NCBI GenBank assembly: GCA_934479825.1
Contig: CAKSOW010000035.1
Span: forward strand, 1-25,694
Direction of reading: 5' to 3'
Length of the DNA: 25,694 nucleotides
Source of the DNA: an uncultured Eubacteriales bacterium
GTDB lineage: Bacteria > Bacillota > Clostridia > Oscillospirales > CAG-382
The notes under the pieces are model-generated. The model saw nothing but the letters and a program-made list of their open reading frames with translations, did not search any database and was not told the DNA's origin. Positions 13,714-22,144 of the stretch are shown piece by piece (positions within the stretch are counted from its first letter, which is position 1; the number at the start of each line of letters is the position of its first letter). The position numbers and the translations under genes are program-made.

Positions 13714-14955
13714 ATGGTTAAGGAAAACATGGAATTTTTGAAAGCGCTTGACCCGGAGATCGGCGAAGCGGTAGAAAAGGAATTTGCACGCCAGTCGCGC
13801 AACATTGAGCTTATCGCGAGTGAAAACATCGTTTCGGAGGCAGTTTTGGCGGCAGCCGGAACGGTATTGACCAACAAATATGCCGAAGGGTATCCCGGAA
13901 AGCGCTATTATGGCGGCTGTGAATGTGTGGATATGGCAGAGGAAATTGCCAGAAAACGCGCTTGTGAGCTGTTCGGCGCGGAACATGCCAATGTCCAGCC
14001 TCATTCGGGCGCAAACGCAAACTTTGCGGTTTACACGGCGTTCTGCAAGCCGGGCGACACGGTCATGGGCATGAATCTTGCGCATGGCGGACATCTGACG
14101 CACGGCAGTCCGGTCAATGTATCGGGTATGTATTTCAACATTGTCCCGTATGGTGTGAATGACGACGGTTTTATCGATTACGACGAAATGGAGCGTCTTG
14201 CACATGAAACAAAGCCGAAGATGATTATTGCCGGTGCAAGCGCTTATCCGCGTATCATCGATTTTGAGCGCTTTGCCAAGGTAGCCAAGGACGTCGGCGC
14301 GATTTTCATGGTGGATATGGCGCACATCGCAGGTCTTGTGGCGGCCGGACTTCATCCGAGCCCTGTACCGTATGCCGATGTGGTGACGACCACAACGCAC
14401 AAAACGCTTCGCGGTCCGCGCGGCGGCATGATTTTATGCAAAGAAGAATATGCCAAGCAGATCGACAAAGCCATTTTCCCGGGTACACAGGGCGGTCCGC
14501 TCATGCATATCATCGCGGCAAAAGCGGTCTGTTTCGGCGAGGCATTGAAACCGGAATTCAAGGAATATGCGCGCCAGATCGTGGCTAACTCCAAAGCATT
14601 TGCGGACGCGCTTTTAAAAGAAGGTTTCAAGCTTGTTTCGGGCGGCACGGATAACCATTTGTGCTTGGTGGATTTGCGTCCGTTCTCGGTTACGGGCAAG
14701 GAATTTGAAAAACGCCTTGACAGCGTTTATATCACCGTCAACAAGAACGCCATTCCGAACGATCCGGAAAAGCCTTTTGTAACCAGCGGCGTTCGCGTCG
14801 GCACACCGGCGGCGACCTCGCGCGGCTTTAAAGAGGCGGATTTCGTCAAGGTGGCGGAACTGATGCGCCTTGCCGCAACCGATATCGAGGGCAAAGCGGA
14901 GTATATCCGTTCGGAAGTCTGCAAGCTCTGCGACGCACATCCGATCTATCGCTAA
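13714..14955 (+). CDS. glyA: Serine hydroxymethyltransferase
   Basis: The 413-residue PLP enzyme interconverts serine and glycine while loading one-carbon units on tetrahydrofolate. Motifs: IELIASENIVSEAV near the N-terminus, KYAEGYPGKRYYGGCE, PHSGANANFAVY, FMVDMAHIAGLVA, and VVTTTTHKTLRGPRGGMI with the PLP-binding Lys230. The C-terminal part contains TSGVRVGTPAATSRGF. Length and all domains are normal. The ATG at 13714 follows GGAGG. A 52-bp gap separates it from truB, without a clear terminator. A housekeeping gene with no oddities. Confidence 0.97.
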   Translation: MVKENMEFLKALDPEIGEAVEKEFARQSRNIELIASENIVSEAVLAAAGTVLTNKYAEGYPGKRYYGGCECVDMAEEIARKRACELFGAEHANVQPHSGANANFAVYTAFCKPGDTVMGMNLAHGGHLTHGSPVNVSGMYFNIVPYGVNDDGFIDYDEMERLAHETKPKMIIAGASAYPRIIDFERFAKVAKDVGAIFMVDMAHIAGLVAAGLHPSPVPYADVVTTTTHKTLRGPRGGMILCKEEYAKQIDKAIFPGTQGGPLMHIIAAKAVCFGEALKPEFKEYARQIVANSKAFADALLKEGFKLVSGGTDNHLCLVDLRPFSVTGKEFEKRLDSVYITVNKNAIPNDPEKPFVTSGVRVGTPAATSRGFKEADFVKVAELMRLAATDIEGKAEYIRSEVCKLCDAHPIYR

Positions 14956-15045
14956 AACCAAAAGCTCGCGGCATAAACGGCATTTCCGTGTTTTCCAAGA
15001 TCCGAAACGCGCAACGTGCCGGTTTGCTGTGAAAGGAATGACATC

Positions 15046-15642
15046 ATGACTGACCTAAAAATCATTCTTGCCTCCGGTTCGCCGCGCAGAGCAGAGATTT
15101 TAAGAAACATCGGCGTAAATTTTGAGGTTCGTCCGACCGACGCGGAAGAAACCGTTGATCCGGAGCTTTCGCCGTCGCAGGTGGTTTGCGAGCTTGCGTT
15201 CCGTAAGGCAAGCGCTGCGGTCGCACTTCTGTCGGAGAGGGAAAAATCTTCGCTTGTCCTTACCGCCGATACGATTGTTGAGCTAAACGGTCGGATCTTA
15301 GGAAAACCCAAGGATGAAGAGGACGCGCGGTGTATGCTGGAACAGCTGTCCGGCCGGGTTCATTCGGTCTACACCGGTTACTCCCTGTCGAAAGACGGAT
15401 TCTATTATACGGAGCATGTGAAAACCGATGTTGAATTTTTGAAACTGACGGACGATTTAATATACCGGTACATAAAAACAGGCGAACCGAAGGACAAGGC
15501 CGGCGCGTATGGAATCCAAGGATATGGCTCGGCATTGGTTCGCGGTATCCGGGGCGATTATTTCAACGTCATGGGCCTTCCCGTATCGGCACTCGTCATG
15601 ACGGCACGGACACAGTTTGACGTTGACTTACTCGGCTATTAA
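15046..15642 (+). CDS. maf: Maf-family nucleotide pyrophosphatase
   Basis: Encodes 198 residues of the Maf/HAM1-like family, which hydrolyses dTTP/UTP or modified nucleotides to monophosphates and pyrophosphate and has been linked to septum regulation. Motifs: ILASGSPRRAEIL at the N-terminus, LTADTIVEL with the presumed catalytic Asp75, LGKPKDEEDA, SGRVHSVYTGY, and DKAGAYGIQGYG. The ATG at 15046 is preceded by AAAGGA at proper spacing; a GTG at 15016 would add ten unconserved residues. Length is typical. It lies 90 bp after glyA and 29 bp before the acyl-CoA ligase gene, in the same orientation. Confidence 0.93.
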   Translation: MTDLKIILASGSPRRAEILRNIGVNFEVRPTDAEETVDPELSPSQVVCELAFRKASAAVALLSEREKSSLVLTADTIVELNGRILGKPKDEEDARCMLEQLSGRVHSVYTGYSLSKDGFYYTEHVKTDVEFLKLTDDLIYRYIKTGEPKDKAGAYGIQGYGSALVRGIRGDYFNVMGLPVSALVMTARTQFDVDLLGY

Positions 15643-15671
15643 GCTGTTATTAAAAAAGGAAAGGGAATGCT

Positions 15672-17366
15672 ATGTACAAGAATTACAAAAAGAACTACCC
15701 CTATTATGAAGTATCTCCGATTCGCGACTTCAAGCAGATGTTGGAAGAATCTATCCGTGATTGCCAAGGCCGTCCGGCGTTCCGTTACAAACGCGGCACG
15801 GAAATTGTTGACGTCAGCTATGAGCAGTATTACCGCGAAACCAAGGCGCTCGGAACAGCGCTTGCGGAGCTTGGATATGCAAAGAGCCACATTGCAATGA
15901 TTGGCCCGAACAGCTATAAATGGCTGCTTACTTATATGACCGTACTCAATTCCGAGGGCGTCTATGTGCCGATTGACAAAGAACTTCCGTTTGAGGAAAT
16001 TCTTCATATCGTCAACGACAGCGATACGGAAGTGTTCTTTTATGCCGGATTCTATGCGGAGAACGTCAAAAACAACCGCGATAAGATGCCGAATGTCAAG
16101 TATTTTGTCAACTTGGACGGTAAAGAAGACGACGGCGAATTCTTAGCGTTTGACAAACTGTTGGCGCACGGCGCCGAACTGCTTGACGGCGGCAATACCG
16201 CTTACACCTCCATGACGCCCGACCCGGTTGCTATGAAAATGATTGTCTATACCTCCGGAACAACGGGTCGTGCCAAGGGTGTTATGCTCTCGCTCGACAA
16301 CTTGGTCAACTGCGTAGTACACGGTTTGGAAGTTTCGACGGTGTATGATGTATGCCTGTCGGTATTGCCGTATCATCATACCTATGAATCGGTCTGCGGC
16401 ATTCTGGTTTCGCTCAAAAAGGCGGCAACTATCTGTATCAACGAAAGTCTGCGTACCGTTGCGGCAAACTTAAAAGTGTTCCAACCGACCTACATCATGC
16501 TCGTGCCGCTGTTTGTGGAATCGTTCTACAAGAAGATCTGGGCGACGGTGGAGGATCAGGGAAAAGCCGATACGCTTCGCAAAATGATTAAAGTCAGCAA
16601 TAAGCTTTTGAAAGTCGGCATCGATATGCGCCATGTTTTTTTCAAATCGATTCATGAGGTGTTCGGCGGCAGACTGATCAAAATGGTTTCCGGCGGCGCG
16701 CCGTTAAGACAAGAGCTTGGCGAATTTTTCGACGCAATCGGCGTGACGCTTGTCAACGGCTACGGTATCACCGAATGCTCGCCGCTTGTGGCGGCAAACC
16801 GCGATTTCTACTACAATTTCGCATCGGTCGGCAATCCGCTTCCTTGTTTGAAGATGAAGATTTTTGAGCCGAATGCTGACGGCGAAGGCGAAATCTGCGT
16901 CAAAGGTCCGACCGTCATGCTCGGCTACTATAAACAGCCGGAACTGACCGCCGAAGTCCTGGAACCGGACGGATGGTTCCATACCGGCGATTTTGGAAAG
17001 GTGGGCGAAGACGGCCGCCTTTACATCACCGGCCGCAAGAAGAACATGATCGTGCTTCGCAACGGAAAGAACATTTACCCCGAAGAAATTGAAGAATACC
17101 TTGGCGGTATTTCCGAAGTGTCCGAAGTCATTGTGACGGCGCTCCGTTCAGAGGATGGCGAAGAAACCGGCCTTTGCGCCGAGATATTTCCGGGCGATGA
17201 ACTGGTAGGAAAAAAGACTGACGACGAGCTGTATACACTGCTCAAAACGGCTGTTGAAAAGGTCAATGACGGACTTCCGTCGTATAAGCGCGTCACGAAA
17301 GTGGTGGTTCGCAAAACACCGTTTGACAAGACGACCTCCGGAAAAATTCGCCGTAAATATAACTAA
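15672..17366 (+). CDS. AMP-forming acyl-CoA/fatty acid ligase
   Basis: Encodes 564 residues of the adenylate-forming (ANL) superfamily, related to long-chain acyl-CoA synthetases (FadD type). It should activate a carboxylic acid with ATP to an acyl-AMP and transfer it to CoA or a carrier. Motifs in order: IVYTSGTTGRAKGVMLS (P-loop near residue 190), VLPYHHTYE, NGYGITECSPLVA (near 360), GWFHTGDFG, YITGRKKNMIVL (hinge), and the catalytic Lys region TTSGKIRRK at the end. The ATG at 15672 follows AAAGGAAAGGGA. A hairpin at 17374-17406 follows the stop. The acyl substrate cannot be read from sequence. Confidence 0.9.
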   Translation: MYKNYKKNYPYYEVSPIRDFKQMLEESIRDCQGRPAFRYKRGTEIVDVSYEQYYRETKALGTALAELGYAKSHIAMIGPNSYKWLLTYMTVLNSEGVYVPIDKELPFEEILHIVNDSDTEVFFYAGFYAENVKNNRDKMPNVKYFVNLDGKEDDGEFLAFDKLLAHGAELLDGGNTAYTSMTPDPVAMKMIVYTSGTTGRAKGVMLSLDNLVNCVVHGLEVSTVYDVCLSVLPYHHTYESVCGILVSLKKAATICINESLRTVAANLKVFQPTYIMLVPLFVESFYKKIWATVEDQGKADTLRKMIKVSNKLLKVGIDMRHVFFKSIHEVFGGRLIKMVSGGAPLRQELGEFFDAIGVTLVNGYGITECSPLVAANRDFYYNFASVGNPLPCLKMKIFEPNADGEGEICVKGPTVMLGYYKQPELTAEVLEPDGWFHTGDFGKVGEDGRLYITGRKKNMIVLRNGKNIYPEEIEEYLGGISEVSEVIVTALRSEDGEETGLCAEIFPGDELVGKKTDDELYTLLKTAVEKVNDGLPSYKRVTKVVVRKTPFDKTTSGKIRRKYN

Positions 17367-17373
17367 CAAAGTA

Positions 17374-17406
17374 AAGCTGCCGCAAAATGGTATTTTGCGG
17401 CAGCTT
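17374..17406 (+). terminator. Hairpin after the acyl-CoA ligase gene
   Basis: A perfect 15-bp stem (17374-17388 with 17392-17406, arm AAGCTGCCGCAAAAT) with a 3-nt loop begins eight bases after the stop codon. The sequence after it (GTCATGC) is not U-rich, so termination efficiency is uncertain, but location and stability favour a transcript end or 3'-stabilising hairpin. Confidence 0.65.
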
Positions 17407-17457
17407 GTCATGCAATATTCACGCAAAAGCGGCCTTTTTCATAGAATAACAAAGGGG

Positions 17458-17513
17458 GAGCGTCGGGCATTCGTCGTAGAAGGCGCCCGTCTGACGCTCT
17501 CATCTTGTTTTTT
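17458..17513 (+). terminator. Possible attenuator before the membrane-protein gene
   Basis: GAGCGTC (17458-17464) pairs with GACGCTC (17493-17499) and an inner GGGC pairs with GCCC, leaving a 4-nt bulge; TTGTTTTTT follows at 17505-17513. It sits just upstream of the ribosome binding site of the gene at 17531. It could be a leader attenuator or a second terminator for the upstream unit; the 5-nt spacer between stem and T run weakens the case. Confidence 0.4.
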
Positions 17514-17530
17514 AGAGGAGCTGTGCCGGA

Positions 17531-17899
17531 ATGAAAGACTTTTTGCTGTTTTTACAGGGCGTTATCGGGATTTTTGCCGTTATTGGGTTTTATCTTACCG
17601 TGCGTATTCTCTTTGACGCGGTGGTAAAATACCGAAGCGGTCTTAAAATGACAGTTTACATAATGTCGTGCAATGGCGATCCGGAATATGCCGTCCGTTT
17701 TGCCGAAAGCCGCTTTGTATATGGGGAATACGCCGGCTTTTTTTCGGGTGTTACCGTGAGTGAAAGCGTCCCGGTGGAAAAGGAACTGTATGCGCGTCTG
17801 CAAGCGGAATTTCCGGATCTTATCTGCTTGTCGGCACAAGACGGAATCGATGAAATCGGAAGAAACAGTAAAGAAATCAAACCAATCTGCAAGCCATGA
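17531..17899 (+). CDS. Hypothetical membrane-anchored protein
   Basis: Encodes 122 residues: one hydrophobic helix at about residues 4-32 (FLLFLQGVIGIFAVIGFYL and on) and a soluble part of about 85 residues that looks like a small alpha/beta domain (KMTVYIMSCNGDPEYAVRFA through FPDLICLSAQD). I do not recognise the family. The ATG at 17531 follows GAGGAG by ten bases. The gene ends 22 bp before the chosen recD2 start, which suggests co-transcription. A hairpin with a T-rich tail (17458-17513) lies in its leader. Reality is supported by the ribosome binding site and the membrane segment; function is unknown. Confidence 0.65.
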   Translation: MKDFLLFLQGVIGIFAVIGFYLTVRILFDAVVKYRSGLKMTVYIMSCNGDPEYAVRFAESRFVYGEYAGFFSGVTVSESVPVEKELYARLQAEFPDLICLSAQDGIDEIGRNSKEIKPICKP

Positions 17900-17921
17900 A
17901 ATCGAAACGGAGTTGAAAGAT

Positions 17922-20264
17922 ATGCCGCAGGAAAACCGTCCGCCAGAGGAAAAAGACACGGCCGAGCTAACGGTCAAAGGAATTATCGAGGACGTTGTTT
18001 TTCAGAATACGGAAAACGGCTATACGATCTGCGTCATCGACGCGGACGGCGAGCCGGTCACGCTCACCGGCATTATTCCGGCCGCCGCCGAGGGCGAAAT
18101 GATAAGCGCCAAAGGTTCATGGGTCAACCATCCGACTTATGGCAGACAGTTTTCGGTGACGGCTTACAGCAAGGAGATGCCGGCGACAGCGGCGGCTATC
18201 CTTACGTATCTTTCCTCCGGCGCAGTTAAGGGAATAGGCCCGGTGACTGCCCAGCGCATCGTCGATTTATACGGCGAGGACTCGTTGAACGTGATCGAAG
18301 AGCACCCCGAATGGCTTGCCGATATCAAGGGCATTTCCCCGAAAAAGGCAAAGGAGATTTCCGAGAGCTTCAAGAACCAGTACGGCATGCGGCAGGTGTT
18401 GTTGTATTTTCAGGGGATGTTAACGCCGAATCTTGCTCTAAAAGTGTACAAGCAGTGGGGCAATGCCGCCATTGATATCCTGCGGCAGAATCCGTATCTT
18501 TTGTGTGATGAGATTGACGGCGTGGGCTTTGAACGCGCCGACGCGCTTGCCAAGTCCTTGGGATTTCAGAACGATGATGAGGACCGAGTGATTGCCGGCG
18601 TAAAATATGTGCTGTACCGAGAGTTGAACCGAAGCGGAAACTGCTATCTGCCGCTTGAAATATTGGTGAACCGGGCGTCGGAAATTTTAGGCGTTCCGAC
18701 GGAAATGACCAAGGATGCTGTGGTGATTCTGTCCCACCGCGGCGAGGCCGTGGCTGTCCGGTACGGTGACATCACGGCTATTTATTTGGAAAACGTCTAC
18801 CGCACCGAAAAATACTGCGCGGAAAAACTAAAATTATTGTGCGATACCAAAATCGATATTCCGTTACTCGACGCAGACGCGGAAATTGTTAAAGCCGAGG
18901 AAAGCAGCGGTATCAAATTTGCTCCGTTTCAGGCTGATGCCATCCGCTTTTCGACCAGCGAGGGCGTTGTCATAGTCACGGGCGGCCCGGGAACCGGCAA
19001 AACAACGGTCATCCGGGCGATCATCCAAATGTTCGCCCGATTGGATATCAAAGTCTGTTTAGCCGCACCGACCGGACGTGCCGCCAAACGCATGACGGCG
19101 GCGACGGATATGCCGGCGAAAACCATTCATCGGCTCTTGGAATGCGAATACGGTGCTGACGACAAATTGGCATTCCAGCGCAACGAGGATAACCCGCTTG
19201 AATACGGCGCGGTCATTGTGGACGAGGCGTCCATGGTGGATATTTTCTTGTTTTCCGCGCTGTTGCGCGCCATGCGGCCGGGAACGCGTCTGCTTCTCAT
19301 CGGAGATGCCGACCAGTTGCCGCCGGTAGGGGCAGGCGATGTATTTGGGGATCTTATCAAATGCCGCAGTTTTGTGGCGGTTCGTCTGAACGAAATTTTC
19401 CGGCAGGGAAAGGACAGCCGCATTATCACCGGCGCGCACCTCATCAATAACGGGAAAATGCCGCCGTTAGACAACAAAGGCAAGGATTTATTCTTTATGC
19501 CGCGTTCCACGGGCGCCGAGGTGCAGTCGCTCATTGCCGAACTCTGCCGCACTCGTCTTCCCAAAGCCTATGGTTTTGACGCGCTTTCGGACATTCAGAT
19601 CATTTGCCCGTCGCGCAAGGGCGAAGCCGGAACGGGCGCTATCAACTCGCTGATGCGCGAGTTATTTAATCCGCCCTCGGCGCACAAAAAAGAATATACC
19701 TCCCATAACACGGTCTTTCGCGAGGGCGATAAGATCATGCAGATCCACAACAATTATGATATCGAATGGCACACGTCCGACGGGCGAGAGGGCAGCGGTG
19801 TTTTCAACGGTGATATCGGGTTTATCGAAAACATCGATACCGAAAATCAGTCAGTGACGTTCCGCTTTGACGACGACCGGTGCGCCGTATGTGACTTTGC
19901 GGCTTTTGACGATATCGAACATGCTTATGCTATTACGGTGCATAAGAGCCAAGGCAGTGAGTACCGCGCCGTGATACTGCTGCTGCTCGACTGTCCGCGC
20001 GGCCTTATGACGCGGAATATGCTGTATACGGCTGTTACGCGTGCCAAAGCGCTTGTTATTTTAGTCGGCAAACAGAGCGTGATCAGTGATATGATTGAAA
20101 ATAATGTACGGCAGAATAAGTATACTGGTCTATCCAATATGTTAAAGCCGGTCTACGTCTACCCGGAATATAAAATGCAGGAAGGATTGCGGCAAGAAAA
20201 TGACCTGTCAGAACACCCCGAAGAAAGAACCGATGCTGCCGGAGAATTCCCCGGAAATGCTTGA
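17922..20264 (+). CDS. recD2: RecD2-type ATP-dependent DNA helicase
   Basis: The 780-residue product is a superfamily 1B 5'-3' helicase of the RecD2 (YrrC) type found in bacteria without RecBC-bound RecD; it takes part in DNA repair and replication fork maintenance. After an N-terminal OB-like segment (VKGIIEDVVFQNTENGYTI) come helix-hairpin-helix repeats (GIGPVTAQRIVDLYG, IKGISPKKAKEI), Walker A GGPGTGKTT (354-362), AAPTGRAAKRM, Walker B VIVDEASMVD, LLIGDADQLPPVGAGDVF, LNEIFRQ, TVHKSQGSEY and YTAVTRAK. The ATG at 17922 has ACGGAG upstream; an in-frame ATG at 17850 would add 24 polar residues and overlap the previous gene. The 3' end overlaps the HAD gene by up to 65 bp. Confidence 0.94.
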   Translation: MPQENRPPEEKDTAELTVKGIIEDVVFQNTENGYTICVIDADGEPVTLTGIIPAAAEGEMISAKGSWVNHPTYGRQFSVTAYSKEMPATAAAILTYLSSGAVKGIGPVTAQRIVDLYGEDSLNVIEEHPEWLADIKGISPKKAKEISESFKNQYGMRQVLLYFQGMLTPNLALKVYKQWGNAAIDILRQNPYLLCDEIDGVGFERADALAKSLGFQNDDEDRVIAGVKYVLYRELNRSGNCYLPLEILVNRASEILGVPTEMTKDAVVILSHRGEAVAVRYGDITAIYLENVYRTEKYCAEKLKLLCDTKIDIPLLDADAEIVKAEESSGIKFAPFQADAIRFSTSEGVVIVTGGPGTGKTTVIRAIIQMFARLDIKVCLAAPTGRAAKRMTAATDMPAKTIHRLLECEYGADDKLAFQRNEDNPLEYGAVIVDEASMVDIFLFSALLRAMRPGTRLLLIGDADQLPPVGAGDVFGDLIKCRSFVAVRLNEIFRQGKDSRIITGAHLINNGKMPPLDNKGKDLFFMPRSTGAEVQSLIAELCRTRLPKAYGFDALSDIQIICPSRKGEAGTGAINSLMRELFNPPSAHKKEYTSHNTVFREGDKIMQIHNNYDIEWHTSDGREGSGVFNGDIGFIENIDTENQSVTFRFDDDRCAVCDFAAFDDIEHAYAITVHKSQGSEYRAVILLLLDCPRGLMTRNMLYTAVTRAKALVILVGKQSVISDMIENNVRQNKYTGLSNMLKPVYVYPEYKMQEGLRQENDLSEHPEERTDAAGEFPGNA

Positions 20265-21036
20265 ACGGTTAAAGAAAATCAAGCTGTTTGTGCTTGATAT
20301 GGACGGCACGATTTATCTTGATTCCACGCCGCTTGACGGCGCGATCGACTTTTGCAAAAAACTTGACGAGCGCGGAAAGCTCGCCTATTTTACGAATAAC
20401 GCCTCAAAAAATCCGGAAGACTATGTGACAAAGCTGAACAAAATCGGTTTTCCGGCCAAACGAAAAAATGTTATTACATCGGGCGATGTGACGGCGGATT
20501 TTTTGAATACCTATCATAAAAGTGAACCGGTATACCTTGTCGGCACACCGGCCTTGGAAGATTCGTTCCGGAAAGCCGGCATTGTGCTGTCGGAGGAGGC
20601 CGGAATTGTCGTTGTGAGCTTTGATTTAACGCTGACCTATGCCAAGCTTGAACACGCTTGCGCGTTGATTCGCTCCGGCGCACGTTTTTATTCGACTCAC
20701 CCGGATATCAATTGCCCGACGGCGACCGGTTTTATCCCCGACAGCGGCGCTATCTGCGCGGCCATCTCTCTTTCGACCGGTGCAGAGCCGCGCTTTTTCG
20801 GAAAGCCGAACGCCGAAACGGCGGAAATGCTCTGCCGGAGCAGCGGGCTTGACAAAAGCGAGATTGCCATGGTTGGCGACCGGCTTTATACCGATATTGC
20901 TCTCGGCAAAAAGAACGGACTTCTTTCGATTTTGGTCATGACCGGAGAAACGACGCCGGACATGGTGTTGACCGCGAAAAGCGACGAAACGCCGGATCTG
21001 ATTTTTGACGGAATTAAAGATATACCGGTATATTAA
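20200..21036 (+). CDS. HAD-IIA phosphatase (NagD/PNPase-like)
   Basis: Encodes up to 278 residues of HAD subfamily IIA, which includes NagD and p-nitrophenyl phosphatases acting on small phosphorylated metabolites. Motif I is LDMDGTIY (Asp33, Asp35), motif II is FTNNASKNPEDYV, the cap contains HPDINCPT, and motifs III/IV are GKPNAETAEM and MVGDRLYTDIALG. The start is uncertain: ATG at 20200 (used here), 20233 or 20257 are in frame, all inside the end of recD2 in another frame, and none has a strong ribosome binding site. The last would start MLERLKKIKLF, closest to the usual N-terminus. The overlap indicates translational coupling with recD2. Physiological substrate unknown. Confidence 0.88.
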   Translation: MTCQNTPKKEPMLPENSPEMLERLKKIKLFVLDMDGTIYLDSTPLDGAIDFCKKLDERGKLAYFTNNASKNPEDYVTKLNKIGFPAKRKNVITSGDVTADFLNTYHKSEPVYLVGTPALEDSFRKAGIVLSEEAGIVVVSFDLTLTYAKLEHACALIRSGARFYSTHPDINCPTATGFIPDSGAICAAISLSTGAEPRFFGKPNAETAEMLCRSSGLDKSEIAMVGDRLYTDIALGKKNGLLSILVMTGETTPDMVLTAKSDETPDLIFDGIKDIPVY

Positions 21037-21061
21037 AATTATATTTTGGAAAGGCGAGCTT

Positions 21062-22144
21062 ATGACGCTTTTTGAATTTTTGAAGGAACTGGTAGATACG
21101 CCAACGATAGTCGGCTTTGAAAACCGAGGCACAGACCGAATCGGCCGGCTGTGTGTCGAATATTCCGCCGGATTTTTTGATACGTACTCGTATACACCGA
21201 CGGGAAGTCTGCTGTTTACACGGTTTTGCGGCCATAAAAACGCCAAAAAACTGGTGCTTGACGCGCATATCGATACCATTGGATTTGCCGTGAGCGAAAT
21301 ATGCGGAAACGGCTTTGTAAAAGTCAAGGAATTCGGGGGATTCGACCCTTATGTATTGCCTTCCGCACCGATATATCTGTACGGCAAACAGCCGGTTTAC
21401 GGCGTTTTTTCTTCGGTACCGCCACACTTGGCGCAAAAAGATGCCAAAAAGCTGGAAGTGAGCGATTTGTACGTGGATACCGGGCTTTCGGAAGAACTTT
21501 TGCGCGAAAACGGCATTGAGATCGGCACACCGTGCGGTTATGCCGAACCGCCGGTTTTATTGCAAAACAACATTGTCGCATCGCACAGTCTGGACGACAA
21601 GGCGTGTGCCGCTACCATTTTGCATGCGTGCCGGCTTTTGGCGGAAAGCGGACGTTTTCCGCAGGAGATCGATGTGTGCGTGCATCTGTCGGTCGGGGAG
21701 GAAAAAACAGGACTTGCCGCGCTGACATTGCCGTATACCAAAACGGATTTTGATTTTTCCAAAGCAGACGGAGCTTTGGTTATGGACGTGAATTTTGCCC
21801 ATGCGCCGGGCGTTCAGGATTATGAATCGCTTGCGCTCGGAAAAGGACCGGGAACCTCCTATTCGGCAACGGTTAAGCGTGCGTTTACCGATTTTATTGT
21901 CCGGACGGCCAAAGAGAAAAAGCTGCCGTTACAGACAGTCGTTGAAATGTGCTCGACCGGCACAAACGCCGGACGTCTCCATAAAAACGGGATTCCGTGC
22001 GCCGTTTTATCTTTGCCGGAGACCAATATGCACACATACAGCGAATGCGTGTCGTTAGGCGATATGGAATCTGCGGCGGCGCTTGTCGGAGAAATCATGT
22101 TGGATTTTCCGAAAGCGGAGATGGGGGAGGTGCGCTTCAAATGA
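21062..22144 (+). CDS. M42-family metallopeptidase, divergent copy
   Basis: Encodes 360 residues of the M42 (glutamyl aminopeptidase/endoglucanase-like) family, dinuclear zinc or cobalt aminopeptidases that form large tetrahedral assemblies and trim peptides. Ligands visible: His69 and Asp71 in DAHIDTIG, Asp in HSLDDKACA, the Glu pair in SVGEEKTG, Asp in VMDVNFAHAPG, and the final His in ETNMHTYSE. It is more divergent than its neighbour: for example EEKTG replaces the common EEIG/EELGG pattern. The ATG at 21062 follows GGAAAGG; an upstream in-frame start at 21005 lies inside the HAD gene. The stop overlaps the next M42 start by four bases (ATGA), so the two are coupled. Confidence 0.88.
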   Translation: MTLFEFLKELVDTPTIVGFENRGTDRIGRLCVEYSAGFFDTYSYTPTGSLLFTRFCGHKNAKKLVLDAHIDTIGFAVSEICGNGFVKVKEFGGFDPYVLPSAPIYLYGKQPVYGVFSSVPPHLAQKDAKKLEVSDLYVDTGLSEELLRENGIEIGTPCGYAEPPVLLQNNIVASHSLDDKACAATILHACRLLAESGRFPQEIDVCVHLSVGEEKTGLAALTLPYTKTDFDFSKADGALVMDVNFAHAPGVQDYESLALGKGPGTSYSATVKRAFTDFIVRTAKEKKLPLQTVVEMCSTGTNAGRLHKNGIPCAVLSLPETNMHTYSECVSLGDMESAAALVGEIMLDFPKAEMGEVRFK

